NCBI RefSeq assembly: GCF_003609635.1
Contig: NZ_MCIA01000034.1
Location: forward strand, 1-64,000
Direction of reading: 5' to 3'
Origin: Lacrimispora algidixylanolytica
GTDB taxonomy: Bacteria > Bacillota > Clostridia > Lachnospirales > Lachnospiraceae
Length of the DNA stretch: 64,000 bases
Below, in pieces: positions 1 through 8,518 of this stretch. The notes under the pieces are model-generated. The model was not told where the DNA came from, ran no database searches, and saw nothing but the letters and a program-made list of their open reading frames with translations. A program made the translations under genes and the position numbers. The number at the start of each line of letters is the position of its first letter. Position 1 is the first letter of the stretch.

Positions 1-28
1 TTTGTTGTTCGTAATAATACCTATCTTC

Positions 29-1090
29 TTACTTAAAGAGACGAATGCTCCCCTCTTTATTTAACTTAACTAAAATGGTAGCTATGATTGGTAACATAAA
101 CAGACCAAGGATCCCCATTAGCTGTACTCCCACAAACATTAAAATCAAAGTTACAATGGGGTGAAGTCCTATCTGCTGTCCTATGATCTTAGGCTCCAAT
201 ACCTGACGGACTATGGTAATAAAGATATATAAAACCAACATACCAATTCCGATTCGCGTATCTCCAATTGAGAAGGCAATGATAGACCATGGCAGCAATA
301 CAGCTCCCGTCCCCAAGACTGGCAAAACATCAATAATTGCAACGATCGGTCCGATGAGAAACGGGTTAGGTATCCCTATTATGGAAAAACCAAGAGATAA
401 TTCAATAAAGGTGATTGAAATAATCAATGCATAGGCACGGACAAATTTACCTAAAGAACCTATAACATTATCTTTCAAATTAAGAATCACGTTTCTACGC
501 TTATCACCAAATTGACGTAACACGAAATTGCCGATCTTATAATAATCAATGGTGAAAAAGAAGGAAGATACGATTGTAAAGATAACCTTTATTAATAGAG
601 TTGGCACCTGGCCCGCCAATCCTGTGACCGTTGTTACTACCTTTGAAGAAATATTGGATAGATACGTAAATATAGATTGTCCAATGTTGTTAACAAAGTC
701 ATCCAAATATACTTTAATAACTGGAAACCGGTCTGACATCTGATTTGTAAACGTGGATAGAGCTGGCTGAAGGGTCTCTTTATACAACGCCGGCAGATTG
801 TTAAATAAACTACTGATAAACTGAAAGAATCTGGCACCAATCAAGCTGATGACCAAGGTCAGACAAGCATAAAATAGAATCAAAATTATGATTGATGAAA
901 ATGTCCTTTTAATTCTTAACTTCTTTGCTAATAAATCAATGGGTTTGCGAAAAGCCATTGAAATAATCAACCCAATCACAAACGGCATTAAAAGCGGAAA
1001 CACATATTTAACACCTGCATACACAATAATCAATAATATAAACGCAAATATGCAGTGAATAATAAATGCTTTTTGTTTTTCTAAACTCAT
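29..1090 (-). CDS. ytvI: AI-2E family membrane protein, probably YtvI-like
   Basis: A 353-residue polytopic membrane protein of the AI-2E (PerM/YtvI) family. It has paired N-terminal hydrophobic segments (about residues 10-50), a third near 60-85, a more polar central stretch with many Ser/Asn/Asp (about 95-150), and a dense C-terminal membrane block from about 215 to 345. The C-terminal block carries the family-typical GIPNPFLIGPIVAIIDVLPV and EPKIIGQQIGLHP patches. The length and the two-helix start match the clostridial form called sporulation integral membrane protein YtvI; other family members export AI-2 or act as Na+/H+ antiporters, so the substrate is not known. A near-consensus sigma-A-type promoter lies upstream (1157-1184), so expression may not be restricted to sporulation. 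It is followed by the left edge of the window. Family call firm, YtvI assignment moderate. Confidence 0.75.
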   Translation of the reverse strand: MSLEKQKAFIIHCIFAFILLIIVYAGVKYVFPLLMPFVIGLIISMAFRKPIDLLAKKLRIKRTFSSIIILILFYACLTLVISLIGARFFQFISSLFNNLPALYKETLQPALSTFTNQMSDRFPVIKVYLDDFVNNIGQSIFTYLSNISSKVVTTVTGLAGQVPTLLIKVIFTIVSSFFFTIDYYKIGNFVLRQFGDKRRNVILNLKDNVIGSLGKFVRAYALIISITFIELSLGFSIIGIPNPFLIGPIVAIIDVLPVLGTGAVLLPWSIIAFSIGDTRIGIGMLVLYIFITIVRQVLEPKIIGQQIGLHPIVTLILMFVGVQLMGILGLFMLPIIATILVKLNKEGSIRLFK

Positions 1091-1156
1091 GAGTTACGTT
1101 ACCTTTCTGTTAAATACATGTAAATCTAAGACATTATTGCCATAATCCATGGTTGT

Positions 1157-1184
1157 ATTATATCGTTTATCTCAATCGTGTCAA
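1157..1184 (-). promoter_or_regulatory. Sigma-A-like promoter of the ytvI-like gene
   Basis: Read on the minus strand, a perfect TTGACA (1179-1184) is followed after 16 bases by a perfect TATAAT (1157-1162). It lies 67 bases upstream of the ATG at 1090, in the gap after the Tet(M)-like gene. Confidence 0.75.
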
Positions 1185-1228
1185 GCACTAACGCTCCACT
1201 TTGTCCAATTTACAAGAAAAATAGTGAA

Positions 1229-3178
1229 TTACCGAAGAGTATGCATGTAATCTTCCGCCTTATCCCAATTTACCACAAATGAAGTTCCTTTCTGACAAAA
1301 CACGGAACAAGAAGGGTTCTTTACATCAGCATCAGCATTGTATTCATAAGAAGCTACTATTTCATCCTGGTTATGGCATATGTCATAATGAGAAAATCCC
1401 ATGGAGATGCCAGCTCGTCCGCCAGTCATTACCATAAGTTCTTCACCATAATTCATAAAAGAAGAGACAGAACCAGTTCCTGTAATGACTGTTCTTCCAT
1501 TTTCCCCTTCAACCGGTAATTCAAATGCTCCATAGCGCCTTGTGATGTCATTTAGTAGCTTTCCAGTTAAGGAACTAGGTACAGATAGGTTGAACTGATA
1601 ATAAGGCTCTAAGAGGATATTGTCAGCCTTCATCAGTCCTTGTCGAATCGCCCGATAAACAGCCTCTCGAAAATCTCCACCTTCCGTATGTTTAATATGA
1701 GAAATACCATCAATCAGAACTATCTTGACATCTGTTAACGTCGATCCGGTTAAAACCCCTTTATGAACATACTCGAACACATGCGTACGAATTAAGTTCT
1801 GAAAGTTAATCCCAAGTCTGTCAACATGACATTCACTTTCAAAAAGAATGCCTTCACCTCTAGGAGCTGGATCTATTCTGAGAGCTACTTCAGCATAGTG
1901 CCTAAGTGGTTCAAAATGCCCATAACCTTTTACTGTCCCTTTTACGGTTTCCATATACACAACCTCGGGTTTTCCAAAGGTTACTGGAACCTGGAATCTT
2001 CTTAGAATCGTCTCTTCCATAACTTCCAATTGAATCTTACCCATAACATTAACCTTTAACTGGTGTAACGATTCTTCCCATTCTCTTTTTAAAGACGGAT
2101 CCTCCTCTTCCAGTACATGAAATATATGTGAGATCGTCTGATCGGGAATATCAGAAGGATACTTAACCCTAGCCTGTAAAGCTGGATAAAGTACAGGAAC
2201 CAACACATTCTCGTAAGCTCCAAGCCCTTGTCCGGCCAAAGTGTTCACAGGACCAGTCACAGCAATTACATCCCCCGCAAAGGCCTCCGTTGTGGTAGTA
2301 TATTTTTCTCCTCGAAATAATCTTATCTGATATACTTTATCAGATTCAAAAACCACATCACGCACCTTAATGCTTCCGCTTAATACTTTAAGATAAGTCA
2401 TACGAATCTGTTGTTCGTCGTAACGAATCTTAAACACTTTGCCTCTAAACAGATCCGAAGACTCATAATTCGTCTCAGTAAGTTCATAAAATGCAGAGAG
2501 GAACTCATTCATTCCTTCTCCCTTTAATGCGCTGCCGCAAAAGCAAGGAAATAAACGACGACTCTTAATCTGTGTTACCAGGAAAGGCCTAATATCTTCA
2601 TAAGTAATAGTACCTTCCAGCCACTTATCAACAAGGCTCTCTTCTTCTTCAGAAACATTTTCTATAAGATCATCGGTGAATGAATCTTCCATTCCATTCT
2701 TAAGGTTAATGTTCTGAAAATCCAAAACCTGATTGGACAGCTGTCTTTGAATTTCCATTAAGGTACGTTCATAGGATGCCGAGGCCAGATCTAATTTATT
2801 GATAAAAAGAAATACAGGGATTTGATATCGTTCAAGAAGTCTCCAAATTGTCTCAGTATGACCCTGAACCCCATCGGAACCATTGACAACTAGTACTGCA
2901 TAGTCCATAATTTCCAGAGTTCTCTCCATCTCAGCTGAAAAATCAACGTGACCTGGAGTATCCACCAGATAATAAGTATTATTATTACGAATATAACCAG
3001 CCATATCTGAATAAATCGTTATGCCTCTTGTTTTTTCAATTTCATCATGGTCTAAGCAAGCGGTTTTCGTGTCCACTCGGCCCAATGATCGGATGACGTT
3101 TTCTTGATATAAGATTTGTTCAGAAAATGTGGTCTTTCCAGCATCAACATGTGCCAGAATACCATACGTTACTTTCAT
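1229..3178 (-). CDS. Tet(M)-like ribosomal protection GTPase
   Basis: A 649-residue translational GTPase of the EF-G-like ribosomal protection family (Tet(M)/Tet(O)/Tet(W)), close to the usual 640 residues. Visible motifs are G1 AHVDAGKTT (9-17), G2 RGITI (51-55), G3 DTPGHVDF (73-80), G4 NKLD (127-130) and a G5-like GSALKG near 216-221. EF-G-like domains II-V follow, ending in the typical Trp-Asp...Tyr-Met-His C-terminus. Characterised members bind the ribosome and release tetracycline from the A site. This copy is a single gene flanked by core genes, with no transposon, conjugative or leader-peptide context, so it looks like an intrinsic chromosomal relative rather than an acquired tet gene. 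Whether it confers resistance cannot be read from the sequence. The family call is secure. Confidence 0.88.
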   Translation of the reverse strand: MKVTYGILAHVDAGKTTFSEQILYQENVIRSLGRVDTKTACLDHDEIEKTRGITIYSDMAGYIRNNNTYYLVDTPGHVDFSAEMERTLEIMDYAVLVVNGSDGVQGHTETIWRLLERYQIPVFLFINKLDLASASYERTLMEIQRQLSNQVLDFQNINLKNGMEDSFTDDLIENVSEEEESLVDKWLEGTITYEDIRPFLVTQIKSRRLFPCFCGSALKGEGMNEFLSAFYELTETNYESSDLFRGKVFKIRYDEQQIRMTYLKVLSGSIKVRDVVFESDKVYQIRLFRGEKYTTTTEAFAGDVIAVTGPVNTLAGQGLGAYENVLVPVLYPALQARVKYPSDIPDQTISHIFHVLEEEDPSLKREWEESLHQLKVNVMGKIQLEVMEETILRRFQVPVTFGKPEVVYMETVKGTVKGYGHFEPLRHYAEVALRIDPAPRGEGILFESECHVDRLGINFQNLIRTHVFEYVHKGVLTGSTLTDVKIVLIDGISHIKHTEGGDFREAVYRAIRQGLMKADNILLEPYYQFNLSVPSSLTGKLLNDITRRYGAFELPVEGENGRTVITGTGSVSSFMNYGEELMVMTGGRAGISMGFSHYDICHNQDEIVASYEYNADADVKNPSCSVFCQKGTSFVVNWDKAEDYMHTLR

Positions 3179-3311
3179 ATATGATATAATCCTTTAGCTA
3201 TTAAAATTGCGTCTGTATTTCATTCTTAGAGACGCTTCCTTTATTCTAAGTTATTATTCCTATAAAATCAACGCATTTTCACATATCGGCCGGACATATG
3301 GCAAAAGGGAA

Positions 3312-3614
3312 TCATGGGTTCTGGTCTAAGTCAGAATACATGACAGTTAGATAATGTCCACTGTGAATGATGTCCTCTTTTAATCCGTTCATGTTTTTCA
3401 ATTCCCTCACATACTCTGCCACAGTCATTCCACTGTTATTACAATATTTATCTGCTATGCTCCATAAGCTGTCTCCCTGTTGAATCTCTATACAGGTGTA
3501 ATACCTTTCTATGGCTGCCTCTTCAAGTGCTCGACTGGGATCGGATCCTAACGAGAAGACAAATATGCGAAATCCAAGAAATGAGATTAAAAACAGCGCA
3601 ATTATGTGTTTCAT
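3312..3614 (-). CDS. yneA: LysM-domain SOS cell-division inhibitor, YneA-like
   Basis: A 100-residue protein with one N-terminal membrane segment (about residues 1-20) and a C-terminal LysM domain whose core is IQQGDSLWSIADKYC. This is the build of B. subtilis YneA, which halts division during the SOS response. An in-frame start at 3650 exists, but it falls inside a LexA box. The ATG at 3614 has AGGAGG ten bases upstream and is preferred. The gene is divergent from lexA, as in other Firmicutes, and its promoter (3670-3699) contains a LexA box between -35 and -10. It is therefore very probably LexA-repressed and DNA-damage induced. Function is inferred from domain and position, since LysM proteins are otherwise diverse. 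Confidence 0.8.
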   Translation of the reverse strand: MKHIIALFLISFLGFRIFVFSLGSDPSRALEEAAIERYYTCIEIQQGDSLWSIADKYCNNSGMTVAEYVRELKNMNGLKEDIIHSGHYLTVMYSDLDQNP

Positions 3615-3642
3615 AGTACAGATACCTCCTAAAAAGTTTGCA

Positions 3643-3654
3643 GAACGCACGTTC
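3643..3654. promoter_or_regulatory. LexA (SOS) box 1, perfect GAAC-N4-GTTC
   Basis: GAACGCACGTTC is a perfect dyad matching the Gram-positive LexA core GAAC-N4-GTTC. It lies 28 bases upstream of the yneA ATG (3614), in the transcribed leader, where bound LexA would act as a roadblock. Confidence 0.85.
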
Positions 3655-3669
3655 TGGTTTTATAAGGCA

Positions 3670-3699
3670 ATCATATCACCACGAACATACGTTTGTCAA
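3670..3699 (-). promoter_or_regulatory. yneA promoter containing LexA box 2
   Basis: On the minus strand TTGACA (3694-3699) and TATGAT (3670-3675) are separated by 18 bases. The spacer is occupied by CGAACATACGTTTG (3682-3695), a close match to the Bacillus/Clostridium LexA box. LexA binding here would block RNA polymerase directly. Confidence 0.8.
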
Positions 3700-3716
3700 T
3701 TCGTTTTGTGTTTTTT

Positions 3717-3756
3717 CGAACAAAGGTTTGCATTTTATTCGAACATATGTTACTAT
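3717..3756 (+). promoter_or_regulatory. lexA promoter with LexA boxes 3 and 4
   Basis: TTGCAT (3728-3733) and TACTAT (3751-3756), spaced 17 bases, form a plausible lexA promoter. One LexA-box-like site, CGAACAAAGGTTTG (3717-3730), overlaps the -35. A better one, CGAACATATGTTAC (3740-3753), fills the spacer. This is consistent with lexA autorepression. Confidence 0.75.
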
Positions 3757-3790
3757 AGCTTTAATGATAAAGATCTGAGGAGGTTGTGCT

Positions 3791-4411
3791 ATGGCACAAG
3801 AAAAAATCACACCGAAGCAACAAGAGATTTTGCAATATATAAAAGAGACGATTTTAAAGAAGGGTTATCCACCTGCAGTCCGGGAAATTTGTGAAGCAGT
3901 TCACTTGAAATCAACTTCCTCCGTACATTCTCATCTAGAGACTTTGGAAGAAAAAGGTTACATAAGAAGAGATCCAACCAAACCCAGAACGATTGAGATT
4001 ATTGATGATTGTTTTAATCTAACACGCAGGGATGTTGTGAATGTTCCTATTTTAGGAACAGTAGCAGCGGGTCAGCCTTTATATGCTGAGGAGAATATTG
4101 AAAATTACTATCCGATTCCCTCAGACTTACTGCCCAATGGTGAGACATTTATGCTTAAGGTACGGGGAAACAGTATGATCAATGCGGGCATACTAGAAGG
4201 TGATCAGATCATCGTTGAGCACTGTCCCACTGCTATGAACGGAGAAATCGTTGTAGCGTTAGTGGAAGATTCTGCTACGGTAAAACGTTTTTTTAAGGAG
4301 AACGGCCATTATCGCCTGCAACCGGAAAACGATTCCATGGATCCTATTATCGTAGATCATGTAGAGATTTTAGGAAAAGTAATCGGCCTGTTTCGATTAG
4401 GGATACATTAA
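3791..4411 (+). CDS. lexA: LexA repressor
   Basis: A 206-residue SOS repressor. The N-terminal winged helix-turn-helix (about 1-70) includes STSSVHSHLETLEEKGYI. A linker follows, then the S24 latent-protease domain with the Ala93-Gly94 self-cleavage bond (VAAGQP), nucleophile Ser128 (GNSM) and general-base Lys165 (ATVKRF). All autoproteolysis residues are present, so RecA-stimulated cleavage is expected. An AGGAGG-type site precedes the ATG. The gene is divergent from the YneA-like gene, and four LexA boxes fill the shared intergenic region, so it should repress both itself and yneA. A large inverted repeat terminates it at 4439-4499. Confidence 0.97.
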   Translation: MAQEKITPKQQEILQYIKETILKKGYPPAVREICEAVHLKSTSSVHSHLETLEEKGYIRRDPTKPRTIEIIDDCFNLTRRDVVNVPILGTVAAGQPLYAEENIENYYPIPSDLLPNGETFMLKVRGNSMINAGILEGDQIIVEHCPTAMNGEIVVALVEDSATVKRFFKENGHYRLQPENDSMDPIIVDHVEILGKVIGLFRLGIH

Positions 4412-4438
4412 TATGTTTTTGATTAATATACGTATATG

Positions 4439-4499
4439 AAAGTAAGCAGGCTACAAGTTAACATAATATAATTATGTTAACTTGTAGCCTGCTTACTTT
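4439..4499. terminator. Bidirectional terminator between lexA and ugpQ
   Basis: A perfect 29-base inverted repeat (4439-4467 and 4471-4499) with a 3-base loop, followed by T residues on the + strand, lies between convergent lexA and ugpQ. It is unusually long and perfect for a terminator. It most likely ends lexA transcription and possibly also the ugp operon. Confidence 0.8.
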
Positions 4500-4559
4500 T
4501 ACATCCATTTAGAAATTAATAAAAACCCCTATAGCAACGTATATTTTTATGAATGAGAG

Positions 4560-5291
4560 TTACTCATTATCAACTACCACTTTTCTTGCTATATCTGGAT
4601 AATTGGTAATGATAGCCCCTATTCTCTGTTCAGCCAAATATTTCATTACATCTGCATCATCCACAGTCCATACATGCAGGGGTATCTTCTTTTTTCTACA
4701 TTCTTTGATCAGCTTCTTCGAACGCATATGATTGAGAGATGGATGTAATGCATCTGCTCCGATCAATCTTGCATAGTAAATCACATCAATCCAACCATCA
4801 GAAAATAAAATACCTGTTTTTGCTTCTGGATTAATTTTATTTATTTTTACAATACTGGGATGATGGAAAGAGGAATAAATAACTCTATCCTCCATCCCAA
4901 TTTTTTCAACCATCCTTAATACCTTCTCTTCTATTCCCTTATATCGATAAATTCCGGTTTTCAGCTCAATATTAACAGTTAGATTCGTTGGTTTTAACAG
5001 CTTAAGAACATCTTTCAGCTCCGGTATTACAGCAGAGGAATATTCTGGATGAGTTTTATTACAAGTAAACTGCTTTAATTCAGCCATAGTGAAATTTTTT
5101 ACATAACCAGTACCGTTACAGGTACGATCAATGGTCTCATCATGAATTACTGCCAGTCTCCCGTCTTTTGTAAGCTGTACATCTAATTCCACACCGTCTG
5201 CATGCTGCTCGATTGCCAGTTTAAATGCTTCCAATGTATTTTCTGGCGCATAAGCAGATGCTCCTCTGTGGGCCCAAACCTTTGTCTTCAT
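4560..5291 (-). CDS. ugpQ: Glycerophosphodiester phosphodiesterase
   Basis: A 243-residue cytosolic GDPD-family TIM barrel. It hydrolyses glycerophosphodiesters (deacylated phospholipids) to glycerol-3-phosphate plus alcohol. The signature residues are visible: the N-terminal HRG (WAHRGASAYAPENT, residues 7-20), the metal ligands in GVELDVQLTKDG and HDETIDRT, and the ELK of NIELKTG. There is no signal peptide, which fits the UgpQ type that acts on imported substrate. It is the last gene of the ugp operon, starting 25 bases after the ugpB-like gene, so transport and hydrolysis are linked. Confidence 0.93.
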   Translation of the reverse strand: MKTKVWAHRGASAYAPENTLEAFKLAIEQHADGVELDVQLTKDGRLAVIHDETIDRTCNGTGYVKNFTMAELKQFTCNKTHPEYSSAVIPELKDVLKLLKPTNLTVNIELKTGIYRYKGIEEKVLRMVEKIGMEDRVIYSSFHHPSIVKINKINPEAKTGILFSDGWIDVIYYARLIGADALHPSLNHMRSKKLIKECRKKKIPLHVWTVDDADVMKYLAEQRIGAIITNYPDIARKVVVDNE

Positions 5292-5316
5292 CTGTTAATA
5301 TCCTTTCCGGTTCCAA

Positions 5317-6690
5317 TTATTTATTTAAGAGATTATAATCTGTAATGGATTTATTTATACTCTCACCCATTTTTGTGACTGCCGCCTCTGGCGTTCCTTT
5401 GTTATTAATCATGTTTTCAATTTCAGTTTCCACCGTTTGCCTTGCCTCTGGAAAGATGCTTAACAGGGCCCCTGCAGACTGAGGTGTGGAATCATGAAGC
5501 TGGTCAATTGCCGTCTGAAATTGAGGAAATTTTGAAATATTATCTTTAAAGACAGGTTCCTGATGAGCTGCAGTTGTAATGGGGAAATATCCGGTCTGGG
5601 AATTCCAGTATGCCTGGCTTTCCGGGGATACAAGGAATTTAATGAATTCCCATGTTGCACTCTGCTTATTGACATCGTTATTATTTAATGCCCATAAAGA
5701 ACCGCCCCCTATGGATACGCCTCCCTTATCATCATCGCTTACCTTAGGAAAATAAGCAGTTCCTACTTCAAATTTTCCATTTACATCATTTAAAATCTGT
5801 TTTAATGATGCGGTAGAACCCAAAGTGATAGCGGATTTTCCAGCGCTGAAATCTGCCAGACCTGCATCTCCACCTCTACCAACATTAGGAGCATATCCTT
5901 TGTCTGATAATGTTTTCCATGCAGTCAGTGTTTTTACTCCGGCACCATTTTTATCAAAATCAACTGCGGTTGCCGCCGCTTCTCTTCCATTGCCACTATC
6001 TGCATAGTGTGCCTGTTGTTTGCATGTAAACTGCTCGAAAAACCAACCATAGATTCCCAGAGAAATCACTTCGCCTGCTCCACCTTTCTTAAGTAGGTCA
6101 TCTCCAATTCGATCTATCCCCGGAAGGCTGTCCGGCACTTTAGTAATGCCTGCCTTCTTGAACATATCTTTGTTATAATAAAGTATTGGAGTAGAGGAGT
6201 TAAATGGCATGGAATAAAGAGTACCACCTACTGTATAATAAGCTGCGATATTTGGTTCAACCTGATTTATGTCCCATTTATCCTCATCTATGAGTTTTTG
6301 CATGGGAATAACCCAACCAGAATCGATCATGAATCTGGTTCCGATATCGTAAATCTGTACAAGATCTGCTCCCATATTTCCAATCTGCGCACTTTTTAAC
6401 TTGTTAATGGCATCGTCGTAGCTTCCCTGATATTGAGCTTCCACCGTGATCCCTGAAGTATTTTCTTTGTTAAACTTTTCTACAAGTGCATTAATCGCTT
6501 CTCCGTTGACGCCTCCCATGGAGTGCCAGAATGTAATGGTGGTTGAAGCAACAGGAGCTGCCGATGTAGTGATGTCTTCTTTTGTCTGAGATTCAGTGAT
6601 GTTTTCGGATCCGGTCTGAGTAGAACAGCCGGACAGCATTCCTGCAACCATAATAGCTGCCATTAAAAAGGATAATGCTTTCTTTTTCAT
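5317..6690 (-). CDS. ugpB: Glycerol-3-phosphate-type ABC solute-binding lipoprotein
   Basis: A 457-residue extracellular binding protein of the family-1 (UgpB/MalE) class. The N-terminus has a lipoprotein signal with lipobox LSGC at about residues 19-22, and a Thr/Ser-rich linker follows. The mature domain contains FWHSMGG, YYTVGGTLYSMPFNSSTPIL and LYYNKDMFKKAGI patches that closely resemble UgpB. It sits between the two permeases and the phosphodiesterase, so glycerol-3-phosphate or glycerophosphodiesters are the likely ligands. Binding of another sugar phosphate cannot be excluded from sequence alone. A ribosome binding site with GGAGG precedes the ATG. Confidence 0.9.
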   Translation of the reverse strand: MKKKALSFLMAAIMVAGMLSGCSTQTGSENITESQTKEDITTSAAPVASTTITFWHSMGGVNGEAINALVEKFNKENTSGITVEAQYQGSYDDAINKLKSAQIGNMGADLVQIYDIGTRFMIDSGWVIPMQKLIDEDKWDINQVEPNIAAYYTVGGTLYSMPFNSSTPILYYNKDMFKKAGITKVPDSLPGIDRIGDDLLKKGGAGEVISLGIYGWFFEQFTCKQQAHYADSGNGREAAATAVDFDKNGAGVKTLTAWKTLSDKGYAPNVGRGGDAGLADFSAGKSAITLGSTASLKQILNDVNGKFEVGTAYFPKVSDDDKGGVSIGGGSLWALNNNDVNKQSATWEFIKFLVSPESQAYWNSQTGYFPITTAAHQEPVFKDNISKFPQFQTAIDQLHDSTPQSAGALLSIFPEARQTVETEIENMINNKGTPEAAVTKMGESINKSITDYNLLNK

Positions 6691-6732
6691 TTCAATCCTC
6701 CAAATTTTATGTAATATTTATTCTGAACCAGG

Positions 6733-7641
6733 TCAACCTTTGACGGCTCCTGAGAACATTCCTCTAATTAATTGCTTTTGTCCTATAATAAAGACAGAAA
6801 TTGATGGAACGATTATCATAACTACCCCTGCAATCATCATGGAAATCGACTGCGAATCCACGCTATCTAACATACCAATACCAATCTGAACCGTTCTCAT
6901 TTTATCTGAACCGGTTACAAGAAGGGGCCATAGATACATATTCCAGGCATTAATAAAGGTATATACCGCCATGGCTCCTATCGCAGATTTTGTAAGCGGT
7001 ATTAAGATGCTATAAATAAATCTCAAGTTAGAACAGCCATCTATTCTAGCGGATTCATACAAAGATATGGGAAAGGATTTGTAAAATTGTCGGAACAAGA
7101 ATATCCCCATTGCCGATGTAAGATAAGGGATAATTAAAACCTGATACGTATCAAGCCATTTCAGACTACTTACCGTTAAGTAATTGGATATAATGGTTGC
7201 TTCTCCCGGTATCATCATGGTAGCCATTACTAACATAAACAAAACATTTTTTCCTTTAAAATCAAGAAAGGAAAAGGAAAAAGCCGCCAAAGAGCAGGAT
7301 ATAATCTGCCCCATAGTAATAAAACCTGCGACTACAAATGAATTTACAATAAATCTTTTTAAAGGAATCTTAGCCATTGCCTGACGAAAATTATTAAAAG
7401 TCGGAGTACTGGGTATTAAATTAAGATTCGTTGTGAACAGTTCGTTGGAAGGCATGAATGCAATACTAACCGCATATAAAAGGGGAAGCAGAAGAAACAA
7501 TGCCACAAATAAATTTAGAATAGTCAAAATAAGTTTAGAGGCTCTTCGGCGAAAGAGGGCTTTTTTCAATATTTTCTTCTTAAAATTCTCTAGTTCATCG
7601 CTATTAATATCTTTTGCAGCCATCTCAATGACAGATTCCAT
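6733..7641 (-). CDS. ugpE: Glycerol-3-phosphate-type ABC permease, UgpE-like
   Basis: A 302-residue inner-membrane permease of the MalG/UgpE class with about six membrane segments and the EAA loop (YESARIDGCSNLRFIYSILI) that docks on the ATPase. An upstream in-frame start at 7680 exists. The ATG at 7641 is preferred because it overlaps the ugpA stop as TAATG and has AAAGGGG upstream, implying translational coupling. The C-terminus ends in the usual GAVKG. It pairs with the UgpA-like protein to form the membrane pore. Confidence 0.9.
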   Translation of the reverse strand: MESVIEMAAKDINSDELENFKKKILKKALFRRRASKLILTILNLFVALFLLLPLLYAVSIAFMPSNELFTTNLNLIPSTPTFNNFRQAMAKIPLKRFIVNSFVVAGFITMGQIISCSLAAFSFSFLDFKGKNVLFMLVMATMMIPGEATIISNYLTVSSLKWLDTYQVLIIPYLTSAMGIFLFRQFYKSFPISLYESARIDGCSNLRFIYSILIPLTKSAIGAMAVYTFINAWNMYLWPLLVTGSDKMRTVQIGIGMLDSVDSQSISMMIAGVVMIIVPSISVFIIGQKQLIRGMFSGAVKG

Positions 7642-8507
7642 TAATAATGTACCCCTTTCTTTTCTAAATGAAACATACATAAAGTCAGAATCATGATAAC
7701 CATAAATAAAATTACAGATTGAGCTGCAGCGCTGCCAAATCGGTAGTTAAAAAATGCATCCCGGTAAATGGAATAAACAATTAAATTAGTAGATTCTCCG
7801 GGACCTCCCATGGTCAATACTTTTACCTGACCAAACGCCTGGAAGGCCTGAATGATATTAACCACCAAAGTATAAAACATGATCGGACTTAGGCCTGGTA
7901 GAGTCAGACGGAAAAATTTCTGGGCTGAATTAGCACCATCTACAGATGCTCGCTCATAAAGTGTGTTATCAATATTGCTTAAGCCAGCACTGAAGTATAG
8001 AAAGTTAATACCGCTATTTAGCCATGCACTTAAAAGCGCTACGCATACAAGTGCATATCTTGGATCACTGATCCAGTTAGTATGTAACCCTAAAAGCTTA
8101 TTAATGATTCCAATGGTTGGATGAAGCATGATCTTAAATATCATAGCTGCGGAACTTGAAGCAATTGCCATCGGAAGGGCATATGCAGTACTGAATATCC
8201 GAATTCCAGGAAAGGACTGATTGCACAAAATAGCTGTTATCAGCCCAAGGAGCATACTGACACTTACCACAATCAATACAAATATGGCTGTCACAAAAAG
8301 GCTGTTAAAGAAAGAGGCAGAGCTGAAAAGATCTGAGTAATTTCCCCCACCAACAAATAACTTTGCTTGCCCCATTTTGTTTGTTTTAAAAAGGCTGAGA
8401 TAAATTGTTTTAATAAAAGGGAAAAATAGAAATAATACAAAAACTGCTATGGCAGGAACAATGTATACGTAAGGACTTAAATATCTTGAAACATTTTTCA
8501 ATTTCAT
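7641..8507 (-). CDS. ugpA: Glycerol-3-phosphate-type ABC permease, UgpA-like
   Basis: A 288-residue permease of the MalF/UgpA class. Membrane segments lie at about 15-35, 75-100, 110-130, 155-175, 200-225 and 260-280, with an EAA loop (ERASVDGANSAQKFFRLTLP) near residue 190. It starts 11 bases downstream of the ATPase gene stop-side boundary and its stop codon overlaps the ugpE start. This is the standard ugpC-A-E-B-Q order found in clostridia. Confidence 0.9.
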   Translation of the reverse strand: MKLKNVSRYLSPYVYIVPAIAVFVLFLFFPFIKTIYLSLFKTNKMGQAKLFVGGGNYSDLFSSASFFNSLFVTAIFVLIVVSVSMLLGLITAILCNQSFPGIRIFSTAYALPMAIASSSAAMIFKIMLHPTIGIINKLLGLHTNWISDPRYALVCVALLSAWLNSGINFLYFSAGLSNIDNTLYERASVDGANSAQKFFRLTLPGLSPIMFYTLVVNIIQAFQAFGQVKVLTMGGPGESTNLIVYSIYRDAFFNYRFGSAAAQSVILFMVIMILTLCMFHLEKKGVHY

Positions 8508-8518
8508 AGGATTACCCC

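Noticed and set aside
1229-3178. Mobile tetracycline resistance element
   Set aside because: No transposase, integrase, conjugative genes or repeats are found around the Tet(M)-like gene.
3511-3894. A 127-codon + strand frame across the lexA promoter
   Set aside because: It overlaps yneA, the LexA boxes and the lexA start in another frame; it is a shadow.
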